From DTGL01 sp038895395 (GTDB taxonomy: Archaea; Iainarchaeota; Iainarchaeia; Iainarchaeales; DTGL01): a stretch of DNA of 43,999 nucleotides. The translations under genes and the position numbers were made by a program. The first letter of the stretch is position 1, and each line of letters starts with the position of its first letter. The notes beneath the pieces are model-generated. The model did not search any database. It was not told where the DNA came from and worked only from the letters and a program-made list of their open reading frames with translations. Shown piece by piece: positions 1 to 8,541 of this stretch. The stretch is taken from positions 1-43,999 of the forward strand of contig JAWANJ010000003.1 of assembly GCA_038895395.1 (NCBI GenBank), read 5' to 3'.

Positions 1-478
1 TCATTATAACTGTTTGTTGCGCAGTTGCCATTGTTGTTGCTGTAACGCTTTCTTGTTCTCCAGGCTGCTGTATTTCTTCCATCTTATTATCTTCGCTTGT
101 TGCTTGGCCCACAATTTTTGGAATACCAACCGTAACCTCGATTTTCTTATAGACCCTTTCATTGCCAAGTGATCCAACCAAAGTTGCTACATATGTGTTT
201 CTTATTGCAGCGTCAGATGGCATAAAAGAAATGGTAAAAGATGCCTTCTGCGAAGGTTGAACAGATTTTGGCACTTCTACAACTTCGCACTTAATCTCTG
301 CTGGGCAATAAACACTCAATTGGATATCTTTAACCTCAGAAGAAGCATTGTAAATTTCATACATTTGTGTCTTTATTGGCACATTTATAAAAATATTTTC
401 AGGCCCTGATATTTGTGAAAATGTTGCATTAGCTAGACAAAACAAAAACAATATGAATATTGCTTTTACCCCCTTCAT
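1..478 (-). CDS. secreted protein of unknown function, C-terminus cut by window edge
   Basis: The start ATG is at 476-478 and the frame stays open to base 1, so 159 codons are visible and the C-terminus lies outside. The first ~22 residues form a signal peptide (MKGVKAIF followed by a Leu/Phe-rich core and a cleavage-like site after NATFS). The mature part is beta-rich, with a Cys pair in YCPAEIKCE, and reads like an Ig-like or NEW3-type domain that scaffolds archaeal surface proteins. From about residue 130 it becomes a Gln/Glu/Thr/Ala-rich linker, which usually precedes a membrane anchor. No enzyme motif is visible. It diverges from metK across a 295-base AT-rich spacer. Function unknown; the secreted location is well supported. 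Confidence 0.75.
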   Translation of the reverse strand, partial: MKGVKAIFILFLFCLANATFSQISGPENIFINVPIKTQMYEIYNASSEVKDIQLSVYCPAEIKCEVVEVPKSVQPSQKASFTISFMPSDAAIRNTYVATLVGSLGNERVYKKIEVTVGIPKIVGQATSEDNKMEEIQQPGEQESVTATTMATAQQTVIM

Positions 479-773
479 AACGCCCCCTCTAAAATTAACT
501 AGTTCACATTAATATATGTGTGGTTTTAATATATAAACCTTTCGCTTTAGGATAAAGAATCTGTTTTTTTGGTTATGGCCTTCTTTCTATTGCAAAAACC
601 GAAAAAAGCAAAATAAAAGCCTGTTAAAAATCGATTTTACAAATTTACAAATATTATTAAAAAGATATATAAGAAAGAGAATAATAATAACAAAAATAAT
701 AACAAAATTAGTTATGTGGTAATGTTTTGAGAAAAATACTGCTAAACTAGGCTTTATTTGTGAGGTGATTTCT
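479..773. promoter_or_regulatory. divergent promoter region between the secreted-protein gene and metK
   Basis: This AT-rich spacer has no gene. For metK, the sequence gatatataag at 664-673 is a good archaeal TATA box, which would place transcription start near 695-700 and leave a leader of about 75 bases. On the minus strand, the AT-rich box around 520-533 (reverse complement GGTTTATATATT) could serve the secreted gene. The GGTGAT ribosome-binding site of metK is at 764-769. I see no SAM-riboswitch-like paired structure in the leader. Confidence 0.45.
764..769 (+). promoter_or_regulatory. GGTGAT ribosome-binding site of metK
   Basis: GGTGAT followed by the 4-base spacer TTCT and GTG. It is complementary to an ATCACC anti-Shine-Dalgarno at the 3' end of 16S rRNA. 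The identical site and spacer occur before dnaK, which fixes the start codon choice here. Confidence 0.7.
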
Positions 774-1934
774 GTGCCAACTGGCCATTATCTGTTTACT
801 TCCGAGTCTATGACTGAAGGGCATCCTGACAAGATATGTGACCAAATATCAGATGCTGTGCTAGATGAGATTATAAGCCAGGATAAATATTCTAGAGTAG
901 CCTGTGAAACAATGGCGGGAATGGGCTTCATAATTGTAAGCGGTGAAATTACAACAAAGGCTCGCTATGATGTTGGTAAAATTGTAAGATCTGTGCTAGA
1001 AAGAATTGGTTACACTAAAGTCGAATATGGGTTTGAGTATAAGACAGTTGGAGTTCTTTCTAGCATTCATGAACAAAGTCCAGATATTGCAATAGGTGTA
1101 AACGCAAAGAAAGGCAAAGGCTTCGGTGCCGGCGACCAAGGTATGATGTGTGGTTATGCCACAAACGAAACAACAGAACTAATGCCCTCAGCAATTATGT
1201 TTGCACATAAACTTGCAATGAGGTTAGCGGAGGTTCGCAAGAAGAAAATACTGACTTATCTGAGACCTGATGGAAAGACACAAGTCACAGTAGAATATGA
1301 TGGGCCAAAAGTAAAACGCATAGATTCTGTAGTGGTTGCAGCACAGCACGATCCAGACGTTAGTCTCGCAAAACTACGTGAGGATATTAAAAAAGAGGTA
1401 ATAGAACCTGTTTGTGGTGATTACATTGATAAAAAAACAGCCTACTATATCAATAACACAGGCAGATTTGTTATAGGTGGACCTGTAGCAGATGTTGGGT
1501 GCACAGGCAGAAAGATTATAGCTGACAGTTACGGTGGAATGAGCAAACATGGCGGTGGCGCTTTTTCTGGAAAAGACCCCACAAAGGTTGACAGAAGTGC
1601 AGCTTACATGGCAAGATATATTGCAAAGAATGTAGTTGCAGCAGGTATTGCTGACAAATGTGAATTGCAGATAGCATATGCAATAGGCTCCCACAAACCA
1701 ACAGCTCTCTTTATAGATACGTTTGGCACTTCCAAGATTCCACAAAGCAAATTGCAAAAAATAATAACTAAAAATTTCGACTTAAGCCCAAGCGGTATCA
1801 TAGAATCTCTAAAACTTTTACGACCTATATATTCAAAAACTGCATGTTATGGGCACTTTGGTAGGACTGAACCAGAGTTCACATGGGAACGCTTAGATCT
1901 TGCAGATGACTTAAGAAAACAAGCAGGACTTTAA
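774..1934 (+). CDS. metK: S-adenosylmethionine synthetase, bacterial-type MetK
   Basis: Makes S-adenosylmethionine from methionine and ATP in the cytoplasm. The bacterial/eukaryotic MAT family signatures are all present: GHPDKICDQISDA near residues 16-28, GAGDQGMMCGYA in the middle, and the GGGAFSGKDPTKVDRSAAY loop. The length (386 residues) matches bacterial MetK. The start chosen is GTG at 774, because a GGTGAT ribosome-binding site at 764-769 lies 4 bases upstream; the same ten bases GGTGATTTCT precede dnaK. An in-frame GTG at 765 would lie inside that site. Most archaea carry the unrelated-looking archaeal MAT (COG1812) instead, so this copy suggests transfer or a lineage trait. The product also feeds the SpeH decarboxylase at 12202. 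Confidence 0.97.
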   Translation: MPTGHYLFTSESMTEGHPDKICDQISDAVLDEIISQDKYSRVACETMAGMGFIIVSGEITTKARYDVGKIVRSVLERIGYTKVEYGFEYKTVGVLSSIHEQSPDIAIGVNAKKGKGFGAGDQGMMCGYATNETTELMPSAIMFAHKLAMRLAEVRKKKILTYLRPDGKTQVTVEYDGPKVKRIDSVVVAAQHDPDVSLAKLREDIKKEVIEPVCGDYIDKKTAYYINNTGRFVIGGPVADVGCTGRKIIADSYGGMSKHGGGAFSGKDPTKVDRSAAYMARYIAKNVVAAGIADKCELQIAYAIGSHKPTALFIDTFGTSKIPQSKLQKIITKNFDLSPSGIIESLKLLRPIYSKTACYGHFGRTEPEFTWERLDLADDLRKQAGL

Positions 1935-2002
1935 CAATTTATAGCATACTAAGACAATATGTTTTATAAGTTTAAACATTAACTTTTTTAATTAGGGTTA
2001 AC

Positions 2003-2416
2003 ATGTTAGAAGATTTTATAGAAGTCAACAAATTAAAGGCCACAATAATAGAAAAGGCCATATTCAACAGCAGCTCAGCAAAATGCGTTTTGCTTTTGCG
2101 TGAGCCAACTGCTCTAAAACCTTTTCTAGTGGTTCACTTAAAAAACACAGAAATTTCTATGGAAAAGGTAAAGAATATTCTGCCAATTGCAGAAACTAAA
2201 GAAGCTAATGCTAAAGAAACTTATTATATTACGGGTTACCAAAAGGGTTATTTACCAGCTATATCAATTTATGGTGTTATTGTTCTGTTAGACATACGTG
2301 CTGCAAAAAAGAAGAAGCTTTACATACTTGTGGGTGAGAATCGAACTCTTGAAATCTCACCGGCAGAGATAAAAAAAGCTAACGAAGAATGCATAGTGTG
2401 TGATATCGCTAGGTGA
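2003..2416 (+). CDS. YbaK/EbsC-like aminoacyl-tRNA deacylase domain protein
   Basis: A 137-residue protein resembling the YbaK/prolyl-tRNA-deacylase fold, which removes wrongly attached amino acids from tRNA (trans-editing). The fit is strongest in the C-terminal half: ETYYITGYQKGYLPAIS resembles the family's tGy.pGgvpP segment, followed by a hydrophobic strand (VIVLLDIRA) and a YILVGENRTLEISPAEI stretch matching the usual 'ag.r...l.v.p.dL' end. The N-terminal lysine region is less clear. The start ATG follows a weak AGGG motif. Its TGA stop overlaps the ribosome-binding site of the next gene, so the two are probably translated together. The exact tRNA substrate cannot be read from the sequence. 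Confidence 0.7.
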   Translation: MLEDFIEVNKLKATIIEKAIFNSSSAKCVLLLREPTALKPFLVVHLKNTEISMEKVKNILPIAETKEANAKETYYITGYQKGYLPAISIYGVIVLLDIRAAKKKKLYILVGENRTLEISPAEIKKANEECIVCDIAR

Positions 2417-2420
2417 GTTT

Positions 2421-3083
2421 TTGCTTATTGATGCTCACGTACATACACATTATTGTAACCACGCCAACCTTAAACTAAAAACAATATTCAACTTCTACAG
2501 CAAGAAAAACATAGTACCAGCAATCACCGAACATAACTCTACAGCGCCTTGGAAGGAAGCAAATAAACTTTCAAAAAAATATAACCTGCCTTATATAAAA
2601 GGTGAGGAAATAAAAGTTTACCAAAACAACAGGCTTGTTGGTGAGTTGTTAGCTTTGTTTATGAATGAAGAAGTTAAAGCTGGCAATATCTTTGAAGTAA
2701 TCGATCGCCTAAAGTCCCAAGATGCGTTGATTTCTATATCGCATCCTTTTGATATCACAAGAAAACCACTTTTTAAAGGCTTTTGGATGCTCAATGAAAT
2801 AAAAAAAAGCGTTCACGCCATAGAAATCTTCAACAGTAGGTGCATTTTCAACTTTTTTAATGAAAAAGCAAAAAGTTTTGCGAATGAAAACAAACTGGCA
2901 TTCACTGTAGGTACGGATGCCCATTTTCTTTGCGAGCTTGGAAATGCATACCTTATCTTAGACGCAAATTCTATTGAGGAAGCTAGAAAAAAGATATTGA
3001 AAGCAGATTGTAAATACTTTGGGAGGTTAAGCCCAATAAGGGTGCATATATATACCCAACTTGCGAAGCTTGGTTTTTTTTAA
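2421..3083 (+). CDS. PHP-domain metal-dependent phosphoesterase
   Basis: A PHP-superfamily protein of about 220 residues. Metal-binding motifs appear in order: DAHVHTHYC at the very N-terminus, ITEHN, the single Glu region GEEIK, SISHPFD, and GTDAHF near the C-terminus. Such proteins hydrolyse phosphate esters (for example nucleoside 3',5'-bisphosphate, or histidinol-phosphate-like substrates), but the substrate here is unknown. I place the start at TTG 2421. AGGTGA at 2411-2416 sits about 4 bases upstream, and PHP proteins normally begin directly with this metal motif. A longer reading from GTG at 2400 would run through the ribosome-binding site. Coupled to the YbaK-like gene upstream and followed after 12 bases by TraB. 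Confidence 0.82.
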   Translation: MLIDAHVHTHYCNHANLKLKTIFNFYSKKNIVPAITEHNSTAPWKEANKLSKKYNLPYIKGEEIKVYQNNRLVGELLALFMNEEVKAGNIFEVIDRLKSQDALISISHPFDITRKPLFKGFWMLNEIKKSVHAIEIFNSRCIFNFFNEKAKSFANENKLAFTVGTDAHFLCELGNAYLILDANSIEEARKKILKADCKYFGRLSPIRVHIYTQLAKLGFF

Positions 3084-3095
3084 AACGTGAGTAGA

Positions 3096-4244
3096 ATGGT
3101 TGTGACCAGAGTTAGATTAAAAGACAAAGAAATAATCCTTGTTGGTACAGCCCATGTAAGCAGGCAGAGCATAGATGAGGTAAGAAAGATCATTACTGAA
3201 GAAAAACCAGCCTGTGTTGCCATTGAGTTAGATCGCTCTAGGTTCTTACAGCTTTCCGAGGAACAAAAATGGAAAAAGACTGATGTATTTTCAGTTATAA
3301 GGAAAGGAAAGACCCACCTGCTTCTCTTCAATATACTATTGTCAAGCATGCAGAGAAGAATTGGCCAAGAACTAGGAATAAAGCCAGGTAGTGAAATGCT
3401 AGAGGCTGCAAAATTGGCTAAAGAAAAAAACATTCCGGTAGTTTTTGTAGACCGTGATATAGAAATAACAATGAAAAGAACCTTCGCTGCCATGGGTTTT
3501 ATCGAAAAAATAAAGCTTTTTTCCGAATTGGTGATGTACTTTTTCGGTTTTGGTGAGACACTAACTCCAGAACAAATTGAAGAGCTCAAAAGGGAAGATA
3601 TTATAACTGCCTTAGTAAGGGAGCTTTCTGCTAAGTTTCCCTCTATAAAGAAAGTAATCATAGATGAAAGAGACCAGTATATAGCAGCTTCTATTTCACA
3701 AATAAAAGCAAAAAAGATAGTGGCTGTAGTTGGTGCTGGACACTTAAAGGGAATAACTGACAATTTGAACAAAAAAATTGACCTAAATAAGCTCAAGCAG
3801 GTACCAAGAAAAAGAGATTACAGCTTAGTTTTAGGCTCTATGATTTTAGTTATTTTTGTTCTTTTGTTACTTTTTGGTTTCTATTTAAAAGGCCCGCAGT
3901 TTTTGATAAGCGCTTTTCTTATTTGGTTTCTTGTCAACGGCTCTTTTTCGGCGCTTGGAGCTTTGCTTGTTAGAGCACATTGGCAAAGTGTGGTAACAGC
4001 ATTCCTTGTTGCGCCTATAACAACTCTTCACCCCGCTTTAGCCTCGGGATGGTTTGCAGGTTTTGTTGAAGCAAAGGCAAGACCACCACTTGTGGAAGAT
4101 ATGGAAAATATTCCAAAAATAGAATCCATAAGGGATATAAACAGAAACAGATTTACCCACATACTTGTTGTTGTGTCTGCAGTAAACATAGCTTCGAGCA
4201 TTGGAACCTTTGTTTCATTGGCACTCATAGCTCATATGCTTTAA
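3096..4244 (+). CDS. TraB/PrgY family membrane protein
   Basis: The N-terminal TraB/GumN-type domain has GTAHVS at residues 17-22, AIELDRSR, and the second signature GAGHLKGI near residue 215. The C-terminal ~140 residues hold about four membrane segments, including a Leu/Ile/Val-rich one right after KRDYSLVLG. The family is named for enterococcal PrgY, which limits pheromone activity; archaeal members are widespread but their role is unproven, with peptidase-like activity proposed for the superfamily. ATG at 3096 is preferred because GTGAG lies 5 bases upstream; GTG at 3087 would add three residues. Last gene of the plus-strand block beginning with metK, and convergent with the next gene. 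Confidence 0.88.
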   Translation: MVVTRVRLKDKEIILVGTAHVSRQSIDEVRKIITEEKPACVAIELDRSRFLQLSEEQKWKKTDVFSVIRKGKTHLLLFNILLSSMQRRIGQELGIKPGSEMLEAAKLAKEKNIPVVFVDRDIEITMKRTFAAMGFIEKIKLFSELVMYFFGFGETLTPEQIEELKREDIITALVRELSAKFPSIKKVIIDERDQYIAASISQIKAKKIVAVVGAGHLKGITDNLNKKIDLNKLKQVPRKRDYSLVLGSMILVIFVLLLLFGFYLKGPQFLISAFLIWFLVNGSFSALGALLVRAHWQSVVTAFLVAPITTLHPALASGWFAGFVEAKARPPLVEDMENIPKIESIRDINRNRFTHILVVVSAVNIASSIGTFVSLALIAHML

Positions 4245-4275
4245 ATGTTAAAATTTGTGTTGCTTACTGCAATAT

Positions 4276-4599
4276 TTACTCCAGTCTAGTGCCGGGTGCA
4301 ACTTTTTTGTCTATCTCCACTAAAGAGTAACCGCCTTCTTTGTTTTTCGCAGCTAAAAGCATTCCTTCACTTTTTATTCCAGCAATTGTTCTGGGTTCTA
4401 AATTTGCAACAATTACTATGTTTTTGCCTTTAAGATCCTCTTTTTTATAGAACTCCTTAACTCCTGCCACTATGGTCTTTTTTTCTGTTCCAAGATCAAT
4501 TGTTAGCTTATATAGCTTGTCTTTGCCAGGAATATCTTCCACATTTAAGATATTTGCAACTTTGAGCTCGACTTTTTGGAATTCAGAGTAACTTATCAT
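4276..4599 (-). CDS. stand-alone tRNA-binding OB-fold protein, MetRS beta-subunit type
   Basis: A 107-residue tRNA-binding domain of the EMAP-II/MetRS C-terminal type. Hallmarks: KVELKVANILNVEDIPGKDKL at the start, TIVAGVKEFY, the 'ivvvaNLEPRTIAGIKSEGMLLAA' block, and a closing PGTRL. In archaea this module is often a separate gene that binds methionyl-tRNA synthetase and improves tRNA capture. It is single-domain and full length for such proteins. It lies convergent to traB and just downstream of the glycosyltransferase gene. AT-rich sequence immediately before the ATG suggests its own promoter with a very short leader. Confidence 0.88.
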   Translation of the reverse strand: MISYSEFQKVELKVANILNVEDIPGKDKLYKLTIDLGTEKKTIVAGVKEFYKKEDLKGKNIVIVANLEPRTIAGIKSEGMLLAAKNKEGGYSLVEIDKKVAPGTRLE

Positions 4600-4647
4600 A
4601 GAGCAATATAATACAATAAAAAGAATAAAAACCTATTCTCTAAGCTT

Positions 4648-6207
4648 TTATCTAAACTCGCTTATCTCCAAAACCGCTAAGCTGGAGCATCTTACAGTCA
4701 TCAATGGCAAACCAATTTTTGCAGGATAAAATGAAACAACAAGCGAGGGCCTTTCTAAGTTTTCTGTATTCAGTATTTCATATCCTTTGCCAAGTTCTCT
4801 ATCATAATGAAACTTTTCAGAGTCTAGCTTGAGGAAAAAAAGAGCTAGTATGTGAGCATCATAGCTAAGGACTTCGGGTTCTATGTAAACCTTCTTATAC
4901 GCTTGCTTTTCTTGTTCAGTGAACTTAAAAGCTTCTTCATAACCGCAGTTGAAATAAAAACCGGCCTTATCTGGATATTCATAAAAGTATGAATAAATGA
5001 AAGAAACAATTTCCCAACATGCAAATATGCAAAATGCTAAAAAAAGCAAAGAAGTCCTGATTTTTTTGTCATCACTCGGGTGATGCTTCCAAAAAATTTT
5101 AACAAACGCTAAAGCGCAAATAATCTCAAATATGGATATAGCTGTTATTGAGCGAAGCGCATGTGGCGAGTAATCTGCACCAAAGGCTGCTACAACAGGC
5201 CAAGAAATTAGCCAAAAGAGAGTAAGTTTGTCTGCTTCATTTTTTCTAAAAAAGCAAATAGTCGCTCCGACAACAAGTAATGGAATATAGAAAAAGTATA
5301 ACTGTCCTTTTTCAGGCACGCTATGCCTTGGCAGGCGATCGCCTTTTATGAACAGGAAATCAAATGAAAAGTAGCTCGTATAGTTTTCAAGATAAAGCCA
5401 AATGATTGCTTGCTCTCTCGAAACGCCTTTCGATTCCTTCTCTTTTGTAAACTTTTGGTTGAATATCGATAACTGCGTGTTCTTTTGGTTTATGGCATTG
5501 CGATGCTCTTCATTTAATGCAAATTCAAAGAAAAGCGGTAAAAGGAAAAGCGACAGAAATAAAACAAACATAACGACTTTTTCCAAAGAAAATTTTTTCC
5601 TGTAAATTGTAAAAAAGCCAAGAAGGAAAAAAGGCACAAAAGCATAAGCAATCTTGTAAGAATATATAGCAAGAGCAAAACATACTGCAGAAAGCAAAAC
5701 AAATAACTTTTTTTCATTTGCTTTTAGTAGGAAAAAAAGGCCAAACAAAAATAAAGTTGGCATTGTTATTGCCTCAAATGCAACTCTACTAAAAAGAAGA
5801 TGCCATGGTGAAAAAGCAAGAAGCAAAGAAGCAATAAGCCCTTCTTTTTCTCCAAACATCTTTCTTACAAGTAGAAATGTTGCTATCACCGCAAGAGTGC
5901 CATATATTGCAGATACAAGCCGAACTGAAAAAACACTAAGGCCAAAAATTGCTATAGATGGTACTGTGCTATATATAAAAACAGGGTTTTTGTACTCACC
6001 AAATGCTTTAAAGTATAATGGCGTAGGGATTCCCCACTCGTCTTTGCCTGTTGTTAGAATCTTGTATGCATTGTAGCCATTGCTTGCTTCATCTAGGTAG
6101 AAACCTTTCGGCACATTTTCAAGGTTATACAAACGTACAAAAAAAGCGCTTATCACTATTATGGCAAGAAGTGCTTTTCTATTTGAAAAACTATTCCACA
6201 GCGTCAT
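4648..6207 (-). CDS. GT-C membrane glycosyltransferase (PMT/ArnT-like, GT39/83 type)
   Basis: A 519-residue polytopic membrane protein with roughly 10-12 hydrophobic segments. The first extracytoplasmic loop carries the Asp-Glu pair (YLDEASNGYNAY, residues 39-40) typical of dolichyl-phosphate-sugar-dependent GT-C enzymes. The segment around GEYKNPVFIYSTVPSIA fits PMT_2 proteins. It likely transfers a sugar from a lipid carrier onto protein or lipid outside the membrane. I choose ATG 6205-6207, which overlaps the end of the upstream gene by 17 bases; a reading from 6279 would overlap by 89 bases. Third gene of pyrG - CDP-alcohol phosphatidyltransferase - glycosyltransferase, which suggests work on membrane or surface glycoconjugates. 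Donor and acceptor are unknown. Confidence 0.85.
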   Translation of the reverse strand: MTLWNSFSNRKALLAIIVISAFFVRLYNLENVPKGFYLDEASNGYNAYKILTTGKDEWGIPTPLYFKAFGEYKNPVFIYSTVPSIAIFGLSVFSVRLVSAIYGTLAVIATFLLVRKMFGEKEGLIASLLLAFSPWHLLFSRVAFEAITMPTLFLFGLFFLLKANEKKLFVLLSAVCFALAIYSYKIAYAFVPFFLLGFFTIYRKKFSLEKVVMFVLFLSLFLLPLFFEFALNEEHRNAINQKNTQLSIFNQKFTKEKESKGVSREQAIIWLYLENYTSYFSFDFLFIKGDRLPRHSVPEKGQLYFFYIPLLVVGATICFFRKNEADKLTLFWLISWPVVAAFGADYSPHALRSITAISIFEIICALAFVKIFWKHHPSDDKKIRTSLLFLAFCIFACWEIVSFIYSYFYEYPDKAGFYFNCGYEEAFKFTEQEKQAYKKVYIEPEVLSYDAHILALFFLKLDSEKFHYDRELGKGYEILNTENLERPSLVVSFYPAKIGLPLMTVRCSSLAVLEISEFR

Positions 6208-6844
6208 GGCCTGCGTCTTTTTTGAGATACGGTAAAATTTTTCCTTTTCTTTGTGCTTCTTCAATAAGCTTTTTTGCATAAATTATCCTCTGTACGCCAC
6301 CAATGAATGTGACTATAATTAACACCCAAAGCATCATCTCAATCGCGTCAAATCCAAATATGTGAGGTACAAAAGAGGCCAGGAGCATAAATAATAGGAT
6401 GATCACAAATTTGTCAGCATGTTCTCCAATGCCGGGCCAATCCCTATTGTCAGTTATTATCACAAGAGCAACACGGGGCTTAGCATAACTTAAAATAAGA
6501 GAAAAGCCAAGAGCTAAAGAGCTTAACACTGGGTAATGAAATGAGAATGATGCTATTAAAATCATTTCAACATATTTGTCAATCATTGTTTCAAAGTAAT
6601 TTCCAAAGTAGCTCTTCTTTTTTGTAAGCTCTGCTACAGCGCCGTCAATGAAGTCCATCATCACGGCTAACAAAACAAAAAAAGTAGCAATCAAATAACT
6701 TTTCATATATATAAAATATGCTGCAATCAGAATCAAAGGTATTGCCAAAAACGAGACTATGTTTGGATGTATCCCCAGCATGACAAAAGGCCTTGCAAGA
6801 AAATATGTCAAGGGTTTTGTTTTTTTTCTAAGCGCGGCTAGCAT
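6191..6844 (-). CDS. CDP-alcohol phosphatidyltransferase family membrane protein
   Basis: A 217-residue protein with several membrane helices and the family motif at DFIDGAVAE...GNYFETMID. The standard signature is D-x2-D-G-x2-A-R-...-G-x3-D-x3-D. Here the Arg after Ala is Glu and the third Asp is Glu, so the metal and nucleotide site is altered but still acidic. Such enzymes swap CMP of a CDP-alcohol for a polar headgroup and make phospholipids (archaetidyl-inositol or -glycerol phosphate in archaea). Its ATG overlaps the pyrG stop by 7 bases, with a GGTGAG ribosome-binding site inside pyrG, so it is translationally coupled to CTP synthase, whose product is needed for CDP-lipids. Substrate unknown. 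Confidence 0.85.
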   Translation of the reverse strand: MLAALRKKTKPLTYFLARPFVMLGIHPNIVSFLAIPLILIAAYFIYMKSYLIATFFVLLAVMMDFIDGAVAELTKKKSYFGNYFETMIDKYVEMILIASFSFHYPVLSSLALGFSLILSYAKPRVALVIITDNRDWPGIGEHADKFVIILLFMLLASFVPHIFGFDAIEMMLWVLIIVTFIGGVQRIIYAKKLIEEAQRKGKILPYLKKDAGHDAVE

Positions 6845-8454
6845 TTTCTCACCATTGCGGCTTTAACAAAGTTTAGGAACAACGGATCTGGCTTGAGTGG
6901 CCTTGAGGTAAATTCTGGATGATATTGCGAGGCCATGAAAAATGGATGTGACGGAAGTTCTAATATTTGCATTATGGGTTTTTTTGGGTCTTTGCCTGAA
7001 AATACAAGCCCTTGCTTTGTTAATGTTTCTATGTACTCTGGGTTAAGTTCATATCTATGTCTAAACCTTCTTCTTATGAACTGCTGCCTACCGTGCATTT
7101 CGTATGCTAATGTATCCTTAATTAATTCAACGTCTTGGCCACCTAGTCGCATCGAGGCTCCAAGGCCTGTTATATTTGTCTGTTCTGGCAAAAGGGATAT
7201 TATAGGTTCACGACATTTAGGTTCAAACTCAGTACTGTTTGCTTTCTTTAGGCCGCAAAAACTTCTTGCAAAAGCTATTACAGCCACTTGAAAGCCAAGA
7301 CACAAGCCAAGATAGGGTATTTTATTTTTTAGACAGTATTCAGCAACCATTATTTTACCTTCAACCCCTCTTTTTCCAAAGCCACCAGGAACAACAACAC
7401 CTGAAAAGTTTTTGAGTATTTCCGGCTTTATATCGCCATTTTCCAACGCAACCACATCCAACCAATTGATCCCTACTTTTGTTTTTAGTGGTCCTTCACA
7501 ATGTTCTAAGGCTTTAACTACACTAATATACGCATCTTTTACGTTTATGTATTTGCCAGCAATGACTATTTTTGTTGTTGGTGCATCTTTTGGAGGTGTG
7601 TTCTTTTTGGTCCATTTGATAAGCTCTGCGTCTCTTGCCTTAAACTTTTTATCTACTCCTAAAGATTCCAAAATCTTTTGGTCGGCTCCTCTCCTCCTAA
7701 GAATTAATGGAAGTTCATAAATTTTTTGAACATCCTCTATACCAAGTACTTTGTCTATTGGCACGTTGCTGTTTACACTTATTTTTTCAGCTATTCTCGG
7801 AGAAAGTTTGCTGTGGGATCTGCATATGATTAAATCAGGTTGTATGCCCAAAGAGAGTAAACCCCTTATGCCAAGTTGTGCAGCTTTGCTCTTTTGTTCT
7901 CCAAGGGTTGGCGGTTCAATTATATAAGTTACGTTAAGAAAGCACACATTCTGTTTTCCTTCTTCATACATCAGCTCGCGCATAGCTTCAATAGCAAACA
8001 TATTTTCAAAGTCGCCTACCGTACCACCAATTTCAATTACTATTATGTCAGGCTTCTTTTTGACTGCAAGTTTTCTAACAAAATTTTTTATCTCTCCAGT
8101 GACATGAGGAATAAACTGTACATCTCTTCCAAGATATTCGCCACGTCTTTCCTTTTCAATTACTGTCTTGTAAATAAGTCCGCTTGTAATAAAATTGTCC
8201 TTTGATAAGTCCTTGTCAAGAAATCTTTCATAGGAGCCAAGGTCCATGTCTGTCTCTGTGCCATCATCTAAAACAAAAACTTCTCCATGTCTGTAGGGAT
8301 TAAGCGTGCCAGCATCAACATTAAAATAAGCCTCGAGCTTTAGTGGTTCTACATTCATACCTCGATTTTTAAAAAGTTTGCAAAGAGAACTTGTTATCAT
8401 CCCTTTACCAACGCCGCTCATCACCGAACCTGTTATGACTAAGTACTTTGTCAT
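6838..8454 (-). CDS. pyrG: CTP synthase
   Basis: Converts UTP to CTP using ATP and glutamine. The N-terminal synthetase domain starts with the P-loop GSVMSGVGKG. The C-terminal class I glutamine amidotransferase domain has the Cys nucleophile in LGLCLGFQ and the His-Glu pair in YHPEF. From ATG 8452-8454 the length is 538 residues, as expected; the frame is open 29 codons further to a GTG at 8541, but family members begin at this Met. In the substrate region the usual K-[IL]-D-P-Y-x-N reads KLEAYFN and DPGT reads DAGT, which is uncommon. The TATA-like stretch tttttaaaa near 8572-8580 probably drives the operon. Downstream genes overlap. Confidence 0.96.
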   Translation of the reverse strand: MTKYLVITGSVMSGVGKGMITSSLCKLFKNRGMNVEPLKLEAYFNVDAGTLNPYRHGEVFVLDDGTETDMDLGSYERFLDKDLSKDNFITSGLIYKTVIEKERRGEYLGRDVQFIPHVTGEIKNFVRKLAVKKKPDIIVIEIGGTVGDFENMFAIEAMRELMYEEGKQNVCFLNVTYIIEPPTLGEQKSKAAQLGIRGLLSLGIQPDLIICRSHSKLSPRIAEKISVNSNVPIDKVLGIEDVQKIYELPLILRRRGADQKILESLGVDKKFKARDAELIKWTKKNTPPKDAPTTKIVIAGKYINVKDAYISVVKALEHCEGPLKTKVGINWLDVVALENGDIKPEILKNFSGVVVPGGFGKRGVEGKIMVAEYCLKNKIPYLGLCLGFQVAVIAFARSFCGLKKANSTEFEPKCREPIISLLPEQTNITGLGASMRLGGQDVELIKDTLAYEMHGRQQFIRRRFRHRYELNPEYIETLTKQGLVFSGKDPKKPIMQILELPSHPFFMASQYHPEFTSRPLKPDPLFLNFVKAAMVRKC

Positions 8455-8541
8455 CCCTTTTTTGTATCCTTTAGGCATCGGTGTGCAGAATTCATCCGCA
8501 GTTTTTGATGATGTCATTTCTAGAAGTCTTTTACCGTGCAC

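Noticed and set aside
674..773. Possible SAM riboswitch before metK
   Set aside because: The leader is AT-rich and unstructured by eye. It has none of the conserved SAM-binding core elements.
2400..2420. GTG at 2400 as the start of the PHP gene
   Set aside because: It lies inside the end of the YbaK-like gene and reads through the ribosome-binding site AGGTGA, which better serves TTG 2421.
6208..6279. Upstream extension of the glycosyltransferase
   Set aside because: It would overlap the CDP-alcohol phosphatidyltransferase by 89 bases and adds a basic stretch without membrane character.
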